From NCBI RefSeq assembly GCF_012922555.1, contig NZ_WIPK01000001.1:806001-870000 (forward strand): DNA of 64,000 nt, written 5' to 3'. The DNA comes from Paraclostridium dentum. GTDB lineage: Bacteria; Bacillota; Clostridia; Peptostreptococcales; Peptostreptococcaceae. The notes beneath the pieces were generated by a model that ran no database searches, was not told where the DNA came from, and saw only the letters and a program-made list of their open reading frames with translations. A program made the translations under genes and the position numbers. This document shows, one piece after another, positions 44,931 through 54,460 of this stretch (positions within the stretch are counted from its first letter, which is position 1; each line of letters opens with the position of its first letter).

Positions 44931-44971
44931 AAAATAGCTAAACCGTAAATAATGGTTTAGCTATTTTTATA
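44931..44971 (-). terminator. Terminator of the riboflavin operon
   Basis: AAAATAGCTAAACC (44931-44944) pairs with GGTTTAGCTATTTT (44954-44967) a few bases after the ribH stop. Confidence 0.88.
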
Positions 44972-44976
44972 TTTTA

Positions 44977-45438
44977 TTAAATTAATTTTAGTAAATTAGC
45001 CATCTCAATAGCTGTAACTGCTGCATCATATCCCTTGTTTCCAGCTTTAGTACCAGCTCTTTCTATAGCTTGCTCTATTGTATCAGTAGTTAAAACTCCA
45101 AATATTACAGGTAACTCCTCACTCAGTGATACAGATGAAATTCCCTTAGAAGCTTCTGCACATACATAATCAAAATGAGGTGTTGATCCTTTTATAACAG
45201 CTCCCAAGCATATAACAGCATCATACTTTTTAGACTGTGCCATTTTTTTAGCAACTAATGGGATTTCAAAAGCCCCAGGAACCCAAGAAACTTCAATATT
45301 ATCTTCATCTACTCCATGTCTTTTTAATCCATCTAACGCCCCACCTAATAATTTAGATACTATAAACTCATTAAATCTACCAACAACTATTCCTATTTTA
45401 ATATCTTTAGCTACTAAGTTACCTTCTATTATTCTCAT
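44977..45438 (-). CDS. ribH: 6,7-dimethyl-8-ribityllumazine synthase
   Basis: Condenses 3,4-dihydroxy-2-butanone 4-phosphate with the ribitylamino-uracil. The 153-aa protein has [37 protein letters not shown] (substrate loop), [18 protein letters not shown] (phosphate site and catalytic His region) and [20 protein letters not shown]. The start at 45438 lies 8 bases after AAGGAG. Last gene of the rib operon; the enzyme usually forms capsids or pentamers. Confidence 0.97.
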   Translation of the reverse strand: MRIIEGNLVAKDIKIGIVVGRFNEFIVSKLLGGALDGLKRHGVDEDNIEVSWVPGAFEIPLVAKKMAQSKKYDAVICLGAVIKGSTPHFDYVCAEASKGISSVSLSEELPVIFGVLTTDTIEQAIERAGTKAGNKGYDAAVTAIEMANLLKLI

Positions 45439-45476
45439 ATACATATCTCCTTTAGTTTAATTTATGTAATTTGCAA

Positions 45477-46673
45477 TTATGCTAATAAATGCCCTAGTTT
45501 TTCTTTTTTTGTTTTTAAATAAAATTCATTAACATCATTATGATTCATTTGTATAGGTACTCTTTCTACTATATCTATCCCATGTTCACTTAAATCATTT
45601 ATTTTTCTTGGATTATTTGTCATTAACCTAAGTTTTCTAGCTCCTAAATCTTTAAGTATTTGAGCACCTATAAAATACTCCCTCATATCTGCTTTGAATC
45701 CTAGTTTTAAATTTGCATCTACTGTGTCAAACCCCTCATCTTGTAAGGCATATACTCTTAGTTTATTTATTAGACCTATCCCTCTACCTTCTTGTCTTAA
45801 ATATAATAATATCCCTTTACCTTCTTTTGCTATTGCTTTCATAGCTGCATCATATTGTTCTCCACAATCACAACGTTTAGAGCCTAATACATCTCCTGTT
45901 AAACATTCAGAGTGAACTCTTGTTAATACTTCATCACCTGGTAAAATATCTCCCATTACTAAAGCTACATGATGCTCTCCATTTAACTTATTTATAAATC
46001 CATACATTTTGAAATCTCCATATTTTGTTGGCATATTTGTTTCAACAACTCTTTCTATATGACATTCATTACTTTTTCTATATTCAACTAAGTCTTTTAT
46101 AGTTATAATTTTAAGATTATGTATTTTACAAAATTCTATTAACTCATCAGTTCTAGCCATAGTTCCATCCTTACTCATAATTTCACATATTACTCCTCCT
46201 GGTTTTAACCCAGCTAACCTAGCTAAATCAACAGCTGCTTCTGTATGTCCATTTCTGACTAAAACTCCACCTTTTCTAGCTTTTAGCGGAAATATGTGTC
46301 CTGGTCTCCTAAAGTCATTTGGAGTAGATTCTTTTTCTAATACCTTTTGTATAGTTAAAGCTCTTTCGTAAGCTGATATACCAGTTGTTGTTTCTATATG
46401 ATCTATACTTACAGTAAAAGCAGTTTCATGATTATCAGTGTTGTCTTTTACCATTTGAGGTATATTTAGTCTTTTTAAATATTCCTCAGTAAGTGGCATA
46501 CAGATAAGCCCCTTACCATAAGTTGCCATGAAGTTTATAGCTTCAGGAGTTACCTTTTCTGCGGCCATTAACAAATCTCCCTCATTTTCTCTATCTTCAT
46601 CATCTATAACTACAACTATCTTACCATCCTTTATATCTTCTATTGCCTCTTCAATGTGATTAAATTTATACAT
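45477..46673 (-). CDS. ribBA: Bifunctional DHBP synthase / GTP cyclohydrolase II
   Basis: A 398-aa fusion. The N-terminal RibB domain (1-200) has [39 protein letters not shown] and [15 protein letters not shown]. The C-terminal RibA domain (205-398) has the zinc-cysteine site [31 protein letters not shown] and NNPRKI. It supplies both precursors of riboflavin, from ribulose 5-phosphate and GTP. GGAGG lies 8 bases before ATG 46673. Confidence 0.97.
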   Translation of the reverse strand: MYKFNHIEEAIEDIKDGKIVVVIDDEDRENEGDLLMAAEKVTPEAINFMATYGKGLICMPLTEEYLKRLNIPQMVKDNTDNHETAFTVSIDHIETTTGISAYERALTIQKVLEKESTPNDFRRPGHIFPLKARKGGVLVRNGHTEAAVDLARLAGLKPGGVICEIMSKDGTMARTDELIEFCKIHNLKIITIKDLVEYRKSNECHIERVVETNMPTKYGDFKMYGFINKLNGEHHVALVMGDILPGDEVLTRVHSECLTGDVLGSKRCDCGEQYDAAMKAIAKEGKGILLYLRQEGRGIGLINKLRVYALQDEGFDTVDANLKLGFKADMREYFIGAQILKDLGARKLRLMTNNPRKINDLSEHGIDIVERVPIQMNHNDVNEFYLKTKKEKLGHLLA

Positions 46674-46694
46674 TTTTTCTACCTCCAATTTATT

Positions 46695-47348
46695 TTAAAT
46701 AAATCCATTTTCTTTAAGAAAAATTTCATTTATATTGTTAGATTGTTGTTTGTTAGGCTTATTAATTCCTAATAGCTTTTCAACATATTTGCCTATAATG
46801 TCACATTCTAGATTTACGCTATCTCCAATATTTTTGCTTGATAATATAGTTTGCTGTAGTGTATGTGGTATTATAGAAACCTTAAATACATCATCATCTA
46901 CATATGCTATTGTTAGGCTTATTCCATCAATAGTTATAGACCCTTTATATACAATGTATCTAAGTATATCTACTGAAGTTTTTATGGTTATCCAAATTGC
47001 ACTATCTTCCTTTTTTAAATCTTTTATATATCCTATCCCATCTATATGTCCACTAACTAAATGACCTCCTAGTCTAGTGCTTAAACTCAATGCCCTTTCT
47101 AAATTTACCTTACTTCCTATTTTTAAAGTATTTAAATTACTTTTTCTAATAGTTTCTGCCATTACATCGGCTTCAAATGTTCCTTTGTTTATATTTGTTA
47201 CAGTTAGACAAACTCCATTTGTACAAATGCTATCTCCTATTTCAGTTGTCTCTAAAACTTTATTACAATTAATAATAAGCTTAGATGACTTAACTCCATT
47301 TTTTATGTGCGTTATAGTACCGATTTCCTCAACTATTCCCGTAAACAA
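46695..47348 (-). CDS. ribE: Riboflavin synthase, alpha subunit
   Basis: Dismutates two lumazine molecules to riboflavin. The 217-aa protein has two similar barrel halves: MFTGIVEEIGTI, SICTNGVCLTVTNI and RLGGHLVSGHIDGIG in the first, and IVYKGSITIDGISLTIAYV with VSIIPHTLQQT in the second. TTG 47348 follows the ribD stop directly, with GAAAGGAAG inside ribD as ribosome site, so translation is coupled. Confidence 0.95.
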   Translation of the reverse strand: MFTGIVEEIGTITHIKNGVKSSKLIINCNKVLETTEIGDSICTNGVCLTVTNINKGTFEADVMAETIRKSNLNTLKIGSKVNLERALSLSTRLGGHLVSGHIDGIGYIKDLKKEDSAIWITIKTSVDILRYIVYKGSITIDGISLTIAYVDDDVFKVSIIPHTLQQTILSSKNIGDSVNLECDIIGKYVEKLLGINKPNKQQSNNINEIFLKENGFI

Positions 47349-48446
47349 TTAATTGTCACTTCCTTTCAAATATCCCTCTATTAAAATATCTGAACCTACT
47401 TGTTTATACTCTAATTTATGAAGTTTAAATGCTTCTTTTATATCATCTACTCCTTGTCCTCCAATAGGAGTTTTAGAGCTTTCTCCTCCTAGGATAATAG
47501 GGGCTACATATACTTGAATTTTATCAACTATATTTTCATTCACTGCTGAAAAATTCAAGCTCGATCCTCCTTCAAGTAAAATGCTATCTATATTTAATTC
47601 TCCTAATTGATTTATCATTTCTTTTAAATCAACTAAGTTGTTTTTTAAATTAACAGTTAATATTTCAACACCTTTATCCTCTAGTAATTTCATTACATTT
47701 CTATTTGCATGTTTTGTAGTTACTACAATAGTTCTAATTGATTTTGCACTAGATACAATGTTTGAATCTATAGGTATTTTAAGTGTTGTGTCTGCTATAA
47801 TCCTTATTGGATTTTTACCGTTTTCTAACCTACAATCTAACATTGGATTATCTTTTATAACAGTATTTATTCCAACTAATATACTCATTACTTCACTTCT
47901 TAACTTATGTACGTATCTTCTTGACTCATCACAGCTTATCCATTTTGATTGACCTGTAGTTGTTGATATTTTTCCATCTAAACTCATGGCAACTTTCATA
48001 ACTACAAATGGTTTTTTATTTTTTATATATTTTAAAAAAACTTCATTTAATTTTTTATTTTCTTCATCTAAAATTCCAACTTTAACTTCAATACCTGCAT
48101 CTCTAAGTTTTTTAACTCCTTTGCCTTGCACTAGTGGATTTGGATCTACAGATGCTATAACAACTTTATTTATTTTACTTTCTAGAATTTTATCTACACA
48201 AGGAGGCGTTTTACCAAAATGAGAACAAGGTTCTAAATTTACATACATCGTTGATCCATTTAAGCTCTCTTTTGAATTTTCAATTGCATTTATCTCTGCG
48301 TGTTTTCCTCCATACTTTTCATGATAACCTGTACCTACAATTTTGTTATCTTTAACTATAACTGCTCCAACCATAGGATTAGGATTTACTTTTCCTATTC
48401 CTTTTTTTGCAAGGTTAATAGCTAAACCCATATAATATTCATCCAT
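47349..48446 (-). CDS. ribD: Bifunctional riboflavin deaminase/reductase
   Basis: First structural gene of the operon. The N-terminal deaminase domain (1-145) has the zinc motif KHAEINAIEN and NLEPCSHFGKTPPCVDKIL. The C-terminal reductase domain (146-365) has VAMSLDGKISTTTGQSKWIS and DSILLEGGSSLNFSAV. The 365-aa length is standard. AAAGGAG precedes the ATG. Expression should fall when FMN binds the upstream riboswitch. Confidence 0.96.
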   Translation of the reverse strand: MDEYYMGLAINLAKKGIGKVNPNPMVGAVIVKDNKIVGTGYHEKYGGKHAEINAIENSKESLNGSTMYVNLEPCSHFGKTPPCVDKILESKINKVVIASVDPNPLVQGKGVKKLRDAGIEVKVGILDEENKKLNEVFLKYIKNKKPFVVMKVAMSLDGKISTTTGQSKWISCDESRRYVHKLRSEVMSILVGINTVIKDNPMLDCRLENGKNPIRIIADTTLKIPIDSNIVSSAKSIRTIVVTTKHANRNVMKLLEDKGVEILTVNLKNNLVDLKEMINQLGELNIDSILLEGGSSLNFSAVNENIVDKIQVYVAPIILGGESSKTPIGGQGVDDIKEAFKLHKLEYKQVGSDILIEGYLKGSDN

Positions 48447-48488
48447 TATATTCTCCTTTCACATCTTGTGATTTATAAAAGAAAATAA

Positions 48489-48522
48489 TAAAAGCCCTGA
48501 GTTTAAAACTCAGGGCTTTTGT
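48489..48522 (-). terminator. Distal terminator in the ribD leader
   Basis: AAAGCCCTGAGTTT (48491-48504) pairs with AAACTCAGGGCTTT (48506-48519), read on the minus strand and followed by TTATTATTTTC. It is GC-richer than the proximal one and lies about 45 bases before ribD. Confidence 0.85.
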
Positions 48523-48551
48523 ATCATAAAAATACACATATTAAATTAATT

Positions 48552-48586
48552 AAAAAAGCTCTGAAATATAAAATATTTCAGAGCTT
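48552..48586 (-). terminator. Proximal terminator in the ribD leader
   Basis: AAGCTCTGAAATAT (48556-48569) pairs with ATATTTCAGAGCTT (48573-48586). On the minus strand it is followed by a run of six U. It lies between the FMN aptamer and the distal terminator. Confidence 0.85.
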
Positions 48587-48631
48587 ACAAATCAAAATAA
48601 TAGTATATGCTTATATACATTACAATACATT

Positions 48632-48740
48632 ATCTTCTTTCATCCAGACTTTACTGTCGGCTTCGGAATTTCACCGAATCATGCCATTTACGGCTCGCGG
48701 GCTTTACCGCCGGTAGGGAATTTCACCCTGCCCTGAAGAT
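48632..48740 (-). ncRNA. FMN riboswitch (RFN element)
   Basis: Read on the minus strand the element starts ATCTTCAGGGCAGGGTGAAA and holds the conserved FMN aptamer blocks CCCTACCGGCGGTA, AGCCCGCGAGCC, GATTCGGTGAAATTCCGA, GCCGACAGT and GTCTGGATGAAAGAAGAT. The two ends pair as P1. The aptamer lies between a consensus promoter and two terminators before ribD, so FMN should cause premature termination of the rib operon. Confidence 0.97.
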
Positions 48741-48757
48741 TATTCAATTCTAATTAG

Positions 48758-48786
48758 ATAATAATTCTTATAGGTTAAATTGTCAA
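48758..48786 (-). promoter_or_regulatory. Sigma-A promoter of the riboflavin operon
   Basis: On the minus strand TTGACA (48781-48786) and TATTAT (48758-48763) are separated by exactly 17 bases. The start point should fall about 7 bases further, just before the FMN aptamer. Confidence 0.85.
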
Positions 48787-48803
48787 CATATAAAATTAAT
48801 TTT

Positions 48804-50270
48804 TTAATTAAATGACTTATGAATATATATGTTGCTATCTACTACATTTTTATTTTTTATTAATGCATATTTATATTCATTTATAAAGTTTGAGTTCTCA
48901 TTTTTTATAATCCTTACTTCTTTACAATTAGTGTTATTTGCTATGTTTACAATGTTTACAGTAAAAAATTTTTCATTCGTATTTGATAGCAATTCTATTA
49001 TTTTTTTCTGGCTTAACGTTGAACAAATTTCACCTATATCAACCATAAAAATATATTTACTTTTGCATTTTTCTATTAATAAATTTAAGTCTTTATCATC
49101 GGAATAAATTATTTTAGCACCTATGTTTTTTAATTCAGTTACTTCTAAACATTTGTTGCTAGTTACTATAGTAAAATTAGATACTATTTCATTGAAACTT
49201 TTTATTGTATTAATAATACTAGTTTCATACTTATCTATTATCATTAAGGCACTTAATAAGTTATTATTAGGAGTACTTGCTTGTTCTAGATTTTTTTTCA
49301 TTTCCTTTATCTCATATATTTTTTCGAAATTGTTATGTGGATATTCGTAAGTATTTCCTACTGGGCAATTTATATACTCATTTAAACACTCTAGTGCTTT
49401 GCTTATTTTACCACATTCAATATATGCTAAGCACTCCATAAAATATAAATCTTTAAAATTTGGAATTGAAAATCTAATTTTTTCTATAAATTTTATAGAC
49501 TCATAAAATTGTTTTTCATTTGAATATGCCTTTACTATGTTCAAAATTAAATATGGATAAAAAACATAATTATATTTCAACTCCATAAGGTCTAAAGATT
49601 TTTCATAAGACTCTATCGCACTTTTAAAGTCTGTAATTCTTGCGTATTCATTCCCTAAAACATAAAAATAATAGGCATCTTTTTCTTCTTCTGTGTATGT
49701 ATTTAAAATCCCCATATTTCTTTTATATTTAGACTCTATATTAACCTTATTTGGGTCATATCCATAATGATAAATCTTAATATCTATATTTTCAATACAC
49801 TTATCTTTATTATGCTTTTGAATACAATTAGCTATTTGTTCATGTACCTTCCCTCTAAATCTATACTTTCTTTTATTTTTAAAAAATCTAAAAACTACAT
49901 ATTCTCCTACTTCAGTTCCGTTGATTATATTTGTTAGTCTAAAAAAATATCCCTCTGCTAATTTTTTGCTACTTAATAATGCTTTCAATTTTTCTAAATT
50001 TTCTTTTGAGATTTTTTCATCAGCATCTAAAAATAATATATAATCTTTGGTAGCATACTCTAAAGATACATTTCTAGCTTCACTAAAATCATTGTTCCAT
50101 TTATGGTTTATTACCTTTGCATTGTAATTACTACATATATTTAAAGTTTCATCATTTGATCCTGTATCCACAATTATAATTTCATTTGCTATTGACTCTA
50201 TACTATCTAAACATCTCTTTATGTTTTTTTCCTCATTTTTGACTATCATACAAACACTCAAACTCTTCAA
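48804..50270 (-). CDS. Glycosyltransferase family 2 with TPR-like repeats
   Basis: A protein of about 488 aa. The GT-A domain (1-225) has SVCMIVKNEEKNIKRCLDSI, EIIIVDTGSNDET and the metal-binding DYILFLDADEKIS. It is followed by TPR-like helices (about 225-325, for example AYYFYVLGNEYARITDFKSA) and a second region (345-488) resembling a degenerate second glycosyltransferase-like fold. This resembles SunS-type TPR-glycosyltransferases, but no cysteine-rich bacteriocin gene adjoins it. The TTG at 50270, 8 bases after GGGAG, is the likely start. Confidence 0.87.
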   Translation of the reverse strand: MKSLSVCMIVKNEEKNIKRCLDSIESIANEIIIVDTGSNDETLNICSNYNAKVINHKWNNDFSEARNVSLEYATKDYILFLDADEKISKENLEKLKALLSSKKLAEGYFFRLTNIINGTEVGEYVVFRFFKNKRKYRFRGKVHEQIANCIQKHNKDKCIENIDIKIYHYGYDPNKVNIESKYKRNMGILNTYTEEEKDAYYFYVLGNEYARITDFKSAIESYEKSLDLMELKYNYVFYPYLILNIVKAYSNEKQFYESIKFIEKIRFSIPNFKDLYFMECLAYIECGKISKALECLNEYINCPVGNTYEYPHNNFEKIYEIKEMKKNLEQASTPNNNLLSALMIIDKYETSIINTIKSFNEIVSNFTIVTSNKCLEVTELKNIGAKIIYSDDKDLNLLIEKCKSKYIFMVDIGEICSTLSQKKIIELLSNTNEKFFTVNIVNIANNTNCKEVRIIKNENSNFINEYKYALIKNKNVVDSNIYIHKSFN

Positions 50271-50341
50271 TCTATCCACTCCCAATTATAAATTTAATAA
50301 AAAGTTACTTTTATAAATATACAATTTACTTTATTGATTTT

Positions 50342-50378
50342 AAAAAAGAGGCTTACCATAATTAATATGATAAACCTC
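50342..50378 (-). terminator. Terminator between the 41-aa gene and the glycosyltransferase gene
   Basis: GAGGCTTACCAT (50348-50359) pairs fully with ATGATAAACCTC (50367-50378) when G.U pairs are counted. Six U residues follow on the minus strand. Confidence 0.78.
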
Positions 50379-50384
50379 TGAAAT

Positions 50385-50510
50385 TTATAAATCTTTACCA
50401 GTAAAGTCCTTACTTGCACTTGTTAAAAAACCTATAGATGAAAATAATAAATTTTTAATTAATATTAGAGATGGATTATTTAAAATAATTTTTATTACTC
50501 TTTTTATCAT
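50385..50510 (-). CDS. Small hydrophobic-basic peptide, 41 aa
   Basis: ATG at 50510, TAA at 50385-50387. The peptide is basic and hydrophobic at the N-terminus (IKRVIKIILNNPSLILIKNL) with a polar C-terminal tail (TSASKDFTGKDL) and no cysteine. The ribosome site is modest (GGTGAT, about 6 bases before). A strong terminator begins 7 bases after the stop, which supports a real transcript. It could be a membrane-active or toxin-like peptide; there is no direct evidence. Confidence 0.5.
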   Translation of the reverse strand: MIKRVIKIILNNPSLILIKNLLFSSIGFLTSASKDFTGKDL

Positions 50511-50673
50511 ATTAATCACCATCATAACTATTTAAATATAGTTACTTATTATAATATGTCTTTAAAATAAGCATTGTTACTTAATTGGAGTCAATATCCA
50601 TTTTAGTTTTATTTTAATTTTTTTGGGTAATTAAATATTAGTTATAAATTTCATAAAAAAGGAAGCGATTTTA

Positions 50674-51603
50674 ATGTTTGGTTTACTAGAAGGCCTAGTT
50701 GAGAAAAATAAGGAGTATATAAAAGATGGTGATGTTGCTAATTACATACCTGCCCTTTCTAAGGTGGATAAAAATCAACTAGGAATAGCTATTATCGATT
50801 TGACAAAAGATGGCTATAAAGATTATTTTGCTGGAAATTATACTACTAACTTTGCAATTGAAAGTACATCTAAAGTTATTACACTTATAATGGCTATGAT
50901 GGATCATTCTCCAGAATATGTTTTTCAAAAAATTGGTACGGAGCCCAGTGGTTTTCCATTTAACTCAATACTTAATATGAATATAAATAATAAAGATGTT
51001 CCGTCTAACCCTTTTATAAATGCTGGTGCAATAGTAGTTAATTCTTTAATTAAAGGGAAAGATAGTGAAGAAAAAACTGATAGAATTTTAAATTTTACTA
51101 GAAAGTTAGCTAATAATGATTTTATAGATATAAATGAAGAAATTTACTTATCTGAAAAAAGAACAGGTGATATAAACAGATCTTTAGGTTATTATCTTAA
51201 AGGTAAAAATGTAATTTCAGGAGATGTTGATGATATTTTGGACTCATACTTTAAACAATGTTCTATGTCTGTTTGTGCCCTAGATTTAGCTAAAATAGGA
51301 TCTGTTCTAGCTAATAAAGGTGTTTGCCCTTGGAATAACAAAAGATTAATACCTGAAGATATCTGTACAATCGTTAAATCAATAATGGTTACATGTGGTT
51401 TATACGATGAATCAGGTTCATTTGCCGTTCACATAGGTGTCCCTGCTAAGTCTGGTGTTGGAGGAGGTATTTTAGCAACAGTTCCTAATAGAATGGGTAT
51501 TGGTATATTTGGCCCATCTCTTGATTCAAAAGGAAATAGTATCGCTGGAATTAAGTTACTACAAGAACTGTCTAAAACTTTAGATTTAGATATATTTGAA
51601 TAA
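50674..51603 (+). CDS. glsA: Glutaminase
   Basis: Hydrolyses glutamine to glutamate and ammonia in the cytoplasm. The 309-aa protein has the serine-dependent beta-lactamase-like fold: catalytic Ser-x-x-Lys in FAIESTSKVITLIM, NPFINAGAIVVNSL, SLGYYLKGKNVI with the conserved Tyr, and the C-terminal KSGVGGGILATVPN. AAGGAAG precedes the ATG. Monocistronic, ended by a shared terminator. Confidence 0.96.
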   Translation: MFGLLEGLVEKNKEYIKDGDVANYIPALSKVDKNQLGIAIIDLTKDGYKDYFAGNYTTNFAIESTSKVITLIMAMMDHSPEYVFQKIGTEPSGFPFNSILNMNINNKDVPSNPFINAGAIVVNSLIKGKDSEEKTDRILNFTRKLANNDFIDINEEIYLSEKRTGDINRSLGYYLKGKNVISGDVDDILDSYFKQCSMSVCALDLAKIGSVLANKGVCPWNNKRLIPEDICTIVKSIMVTCGLYDESGSFAVHIGVPAKSGVGGGILATVPNRMGIGIFGPSLDSKGNSIAGIKLLQELSKTLDLDIFE

Positions 51604-51644
51604 ATAAAAAAGCAGCCTAATATCTATTAGGTTGCTTTTTTATT
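51603..51644. terminator. Bidirectional terminator between glsA and the YfcC-type gene
   Basis: A 20-bp stem with one G.U pair and a 2-nt centre, flanked by A6 and T6. It overlaps the glsA stop. Confidence 0.88.
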
Positions 51645-51651
51645 TATTATT

Positions 51652-53175
51652 CTATATAAATGATCCTATACAAAGCAATGCTATTGATAGTACCATTATT
51701 ATTCCAACAAGCGGCATAACAAACTTCAACCATTTGTCATAAGTTACATTTACCATAGCAAGTGATGCTAATATTAAACCAGTTGGTGTTATTATACCAA
51801 TTAAACCTTGCCCAAACATATAAGCTGTTACTATTATATCTCTGTTAACACCTACTACATCTGCTAAAGGTGCCATTATAGGCATTGATAAAACCGCAAG
51901 TCCTGAAGATGAATTTATAAAGAATCCTAATACTATATAAACTAAATACATTACTCCAGAGAATGCTATTCCACCCATACTTGATACGACAGTACTTAAT
52001 GAATATAATATAGTATCACTTATAAGTCCTCCGTCCATTATAATTGTAACTCCTCTAGCAAGTGCTACAATAAGTGCTACTCCTAATAAATCAGCTGCTC
52101 CTTGTACGAAGTTTGATACAAATTCACTTTCTTTTTGTTTTGATAATGGAACCATTATAAATGTTACTGCAAAGAATAGTGCTGTCATTTCCATGAACCA
52201 CCATCCTAATTCTTTAACTCCATAAATCATTACTATGAAAGATAAACCAAATATTAATAACATTAATTTTTTTCTAAATGTAAATTCTACTTCAACGTCT
52301 CCACTTTCACTAGCTAAAAACCTTTTCTCTATTTCCTCTTTTTGAGCGTAGATTAAAGATTTCGTAGGATCTTTTTTTACCTTTTCTCCATATTTGATTA
52401 TGTATATTAAAGTAACTACAAGAGCTATAACTAATGCTAAAATTCTAAGAGGCATACCTTGTGTAAAACTTACACCTGCTATATTAGAAGCTATTATAGT
52501 TGAGAATGGATTTACTGTAGCTGCCATTGTCCCTATACATGACCCTAAGAAAATTGTAGCGATGGCAACTATAGCATCATATCCAGCAGCTATGAATATA
52601 GGTACTACTATAGGATAAAAGGCTATTGTTTCTTCTGCCAATCCAAATGTAGTCCCTCCTAGAGCAACAAGAGATGCTATAATTACAATCATCCATTTTT
52701 CTTTTCCTTTTAATGCTTTAGATAGTGCATTTATCCCTGCTGTAAATGCTCCTGTACTATTTATAACTCCAACTAATCCCCCTATAACTAATACGAAAGC
52801 TATTATATCAATAGAATCATATAATCCTTGTATCGGAGCTTTTAAAAATGTTGTTATAGCCCCAAATATTGTTGTTTTTTCTTTAGCTAATTTTTCATAT
52901 GTATTTGGTATTGCAACTGGCTTTGAGATAGCCCCACTAGTAAACTGTTTTAAGTTTACATTTACTCCTAATTTATTTAGTGTTTCCTGAGTTCCAGCAT
53001 ATTGATTAGACTCTCCATTTGGAAGCTCTACAATAAATTTTGAGCTATTAGTGTCATAGCTAAGTTTTGCATATTTTCCTGATGGTATTATGTAAGTTAA
53101 CCCCATAACTACAAGCATTACAATTAGAATTACAGTATACGCTGTAGGAAATGAAAACTTTTTCTTGTTCTTCAT
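51652..53175 (-). CDS. YfcC-family transporter (C4-dicarboxylate/basic amino acid carrier-like)
   Basis: A 507-aa polytopic protein with about 12 helices. Family segments are FSFPTAYTVILIVMLVVMGL with TYIIPSGKYAK at the start, LVALGGTTFGLAEETIAFYP, GSCIGTMAATVNPFSTIIAS and GFFINSSSGLAVLSMPIMAP. YfcC proteins belong to the DcuC-like ion-transporter group, and some are proposed arginine/ornithine or peptide-related carriers. Substrate unassigned. ATG 53175 follows AAAGGAGG. A longer frame upstream lacks a ribosome site. Confidence 0.88.
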   Translation of the reverse strand: MKNKKKFSFPTAYTVILIVMLVVMGLTYIIPSGKYAKLSYDTNSSKFIVELPNGESNQYAGTQETLNKLGVNVNLKQFTSGAISKPVAIPNTYEKLAKEKTTIFGAITTFLKAPIQGLYDSIDIIAFVLVIGGLVGVINSTGAFTAGINALSKALKGKEKWMIVIIASLVALGGTTFGLAEETIAFYPIVVPIFIAAGYDAIVAIATIFLGSCIGTMAATVNPFSTIIASNIAGVSFTQGMPLRILALVIALVVTLIYIIKYGEKVKKDPTKSLIYAQKEEIEKRFLASESGDVEVEFTFRKKLMLLIFGLSFIVMIYGVKELGWWFMEMTALFFAVTFIMVPLSKQKESEFVSNFVQGAADLLGVALIVALARGVTIIMDGGLISDTILYSLSTVVSSMGGIAFSGVMYLVYIVLGFFINSSSGLAVLSMPIMAPLADVVGVNRDIIVTAYMFGQGLIGIITPTGLILASLAMVNVTYDKWLKFVMPLVGIIMVLSIALLCIGSFI

Positions 53176-53284
53176 AAAATTACCTCCTTTTTTTCTTGTT
53201 AATAAGATAATATCACTACTTTGATAATTTTTAAATAACCTAATTTTATTTCTGAATTTTTTAAATATTTTCCTAGTAATTGGA

Positions 53285-53330
53285 AATATAAAAATAGCCA
53301 CTTTATAGTGAAAGTGGCTGTTTTTATATT
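53285..53330 (-). terminator. Terminator of the lipoprotein operon
   Basis: A 20-bp stem with one G.U pair (TAGCCACTTT / AAAGTGGCTG with AT flanks) and a 6-nt loop. It overlaps the stop of the lipoprotein gene. Confidence 0.88.
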
Positions 53331-54439
53331 TCCAATTTTTCAGTAAGTCTGTAATTGTTATTAGTTAATGATCTTTCTAAGCTTCCTGAATATTCAAAAA
53401 CCGTTTCGAAATTTGAATTTTTATCTAAATATTTAGTTCTTATGTTATTTGATTTTATAACATCTTCTATTTTTCCATAATTTATATCTGAATTTGTTGT
53501 TGAGTTTATAATCCTTATAGCTCCAACCAAAAAATCTTTACTTAATTGTAAGCTTTTAGGATCTCCATTATTGCTAGGAACTTTAAACTCATACATATTA
53601 GTAATTGTTTTCGAATTTAAACTAGATATATCTGTAGTCAATGTTATAGATTGAGCTAAATTATTATCATTTTTTATTCCAAAACTATTTATATTATTTT
53701 TTTCTGAAGTTTTTTCACTTATTATTGTCTTTAAATTATTAGCTTTTGCAAAATCTTCAGTGTATTTTTTAAGACTTTCCTTTAAAGTTGTTCTTTCCTT
53801 TTTATAATCTTCATATGTTATTTTTCTATTTTTTGAAACTGATTCTATTCTTTTATACACTTTTTCAAGTTTAAAGTGTATTTCTTTTTTTGTAAAATCA
53901 AAGTCTACATTATCAAATGATTTAAGTGTTTTATTTAGATTTTCATTATTTATTTCACTATTATTTAACACATCCATACATTCTGATAAACTTATATTAT
54001 TTATGTTTTTTGTAGCTGTTAATAAATCATATAGTGCCTGTACTGATGCGTCATTTTTAGCTACATTTCCATCTTCATCCTTAAATATGTTTCCTTCAAT
54101 TTGAATTGTATAATTTTTTTTATCAGCTACAGTGTTTATCATTATATACTCTTGTTCTATTTTATCTGATACTTCTCGTGTTGCTAAATTTAAAATTATA
54201 GTTTGATTGTCTGGAGTTAACTGAGGTTTAAATTCTGACAACTCTGAGTTTATTTTTTTCATTAAATCTTGAGCTTGTTCATAAGTTAAGCCCTTAATTT
54301 CTTCATTGTTTATTTTATTTAACTGAGAACTAGCACCATCTATACTTTTTTTAAGATTTTCGTTTTTTGTTGCAGAACAACCAACTACTGCCATTGACAG
54401 TAGTGCTGTTAAACCTAAAATAATTATTTTTCTTTTCAA
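53324..54439 (-). CDS. Putative lipoprotein, 371 aa
   Basis: It starts at TTG 54439, giving a typical lipoprotein signal: KRKIIILGLTALLSMAVVGC, with lipobox VVGC and Cys near residue 21. A TTG at 54451 is too close to GGAGG. The mature part is Lys/Asn-rich and helical, with coiled-coil-like stretches (about 185-245). No family recognised. It should be anchored outside the membrane. It is the second gene of a two-gene operon with the 113-aa gene. Confidence 0.78.
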   Translation of the reverse strand: MKRKIIILGLTALLSMAVVGCSATKNENLKKSIDGASSQLNKINNEEIKGLTYEQAQDLMKKINSELSEFKPQLTPDNQTIILNLATREVSDKIEQEYIMINTVADKKNYTIQIEGNIFKDEDGNVAKNDASVQALYDLLTATKNINNISLSECMDVLNNSEINNENLNKTLKSFDNVDFDFTKKEIHFKLEKVYKRIESVSKNRKITYEDYKKERTTLKESLKKYTEDFAKANNLKTIISEKTSEKNNINSFGIKNDNNLAQSITLTTDISSLNSKTITNMYEFKVPSNNGDPKSLQLSKDFLVGAIRIINSTTNSDINYGKIEDVIKSNNIRTKYLDKNSNFETVFEYSGSLERSLTNNNYRLTEKLEI

Positions 54440-54460
54440 CTTTTTATCCAACCTCCAAAT

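Noticed and set aside
48804-50510. Complete sublancin-like glycocin cluster
   Set aside because: There is no cysteine-rich precursor, no ABC exporter/peptidase and no disulfide oxidoreductase next to the glycosyltransferase.
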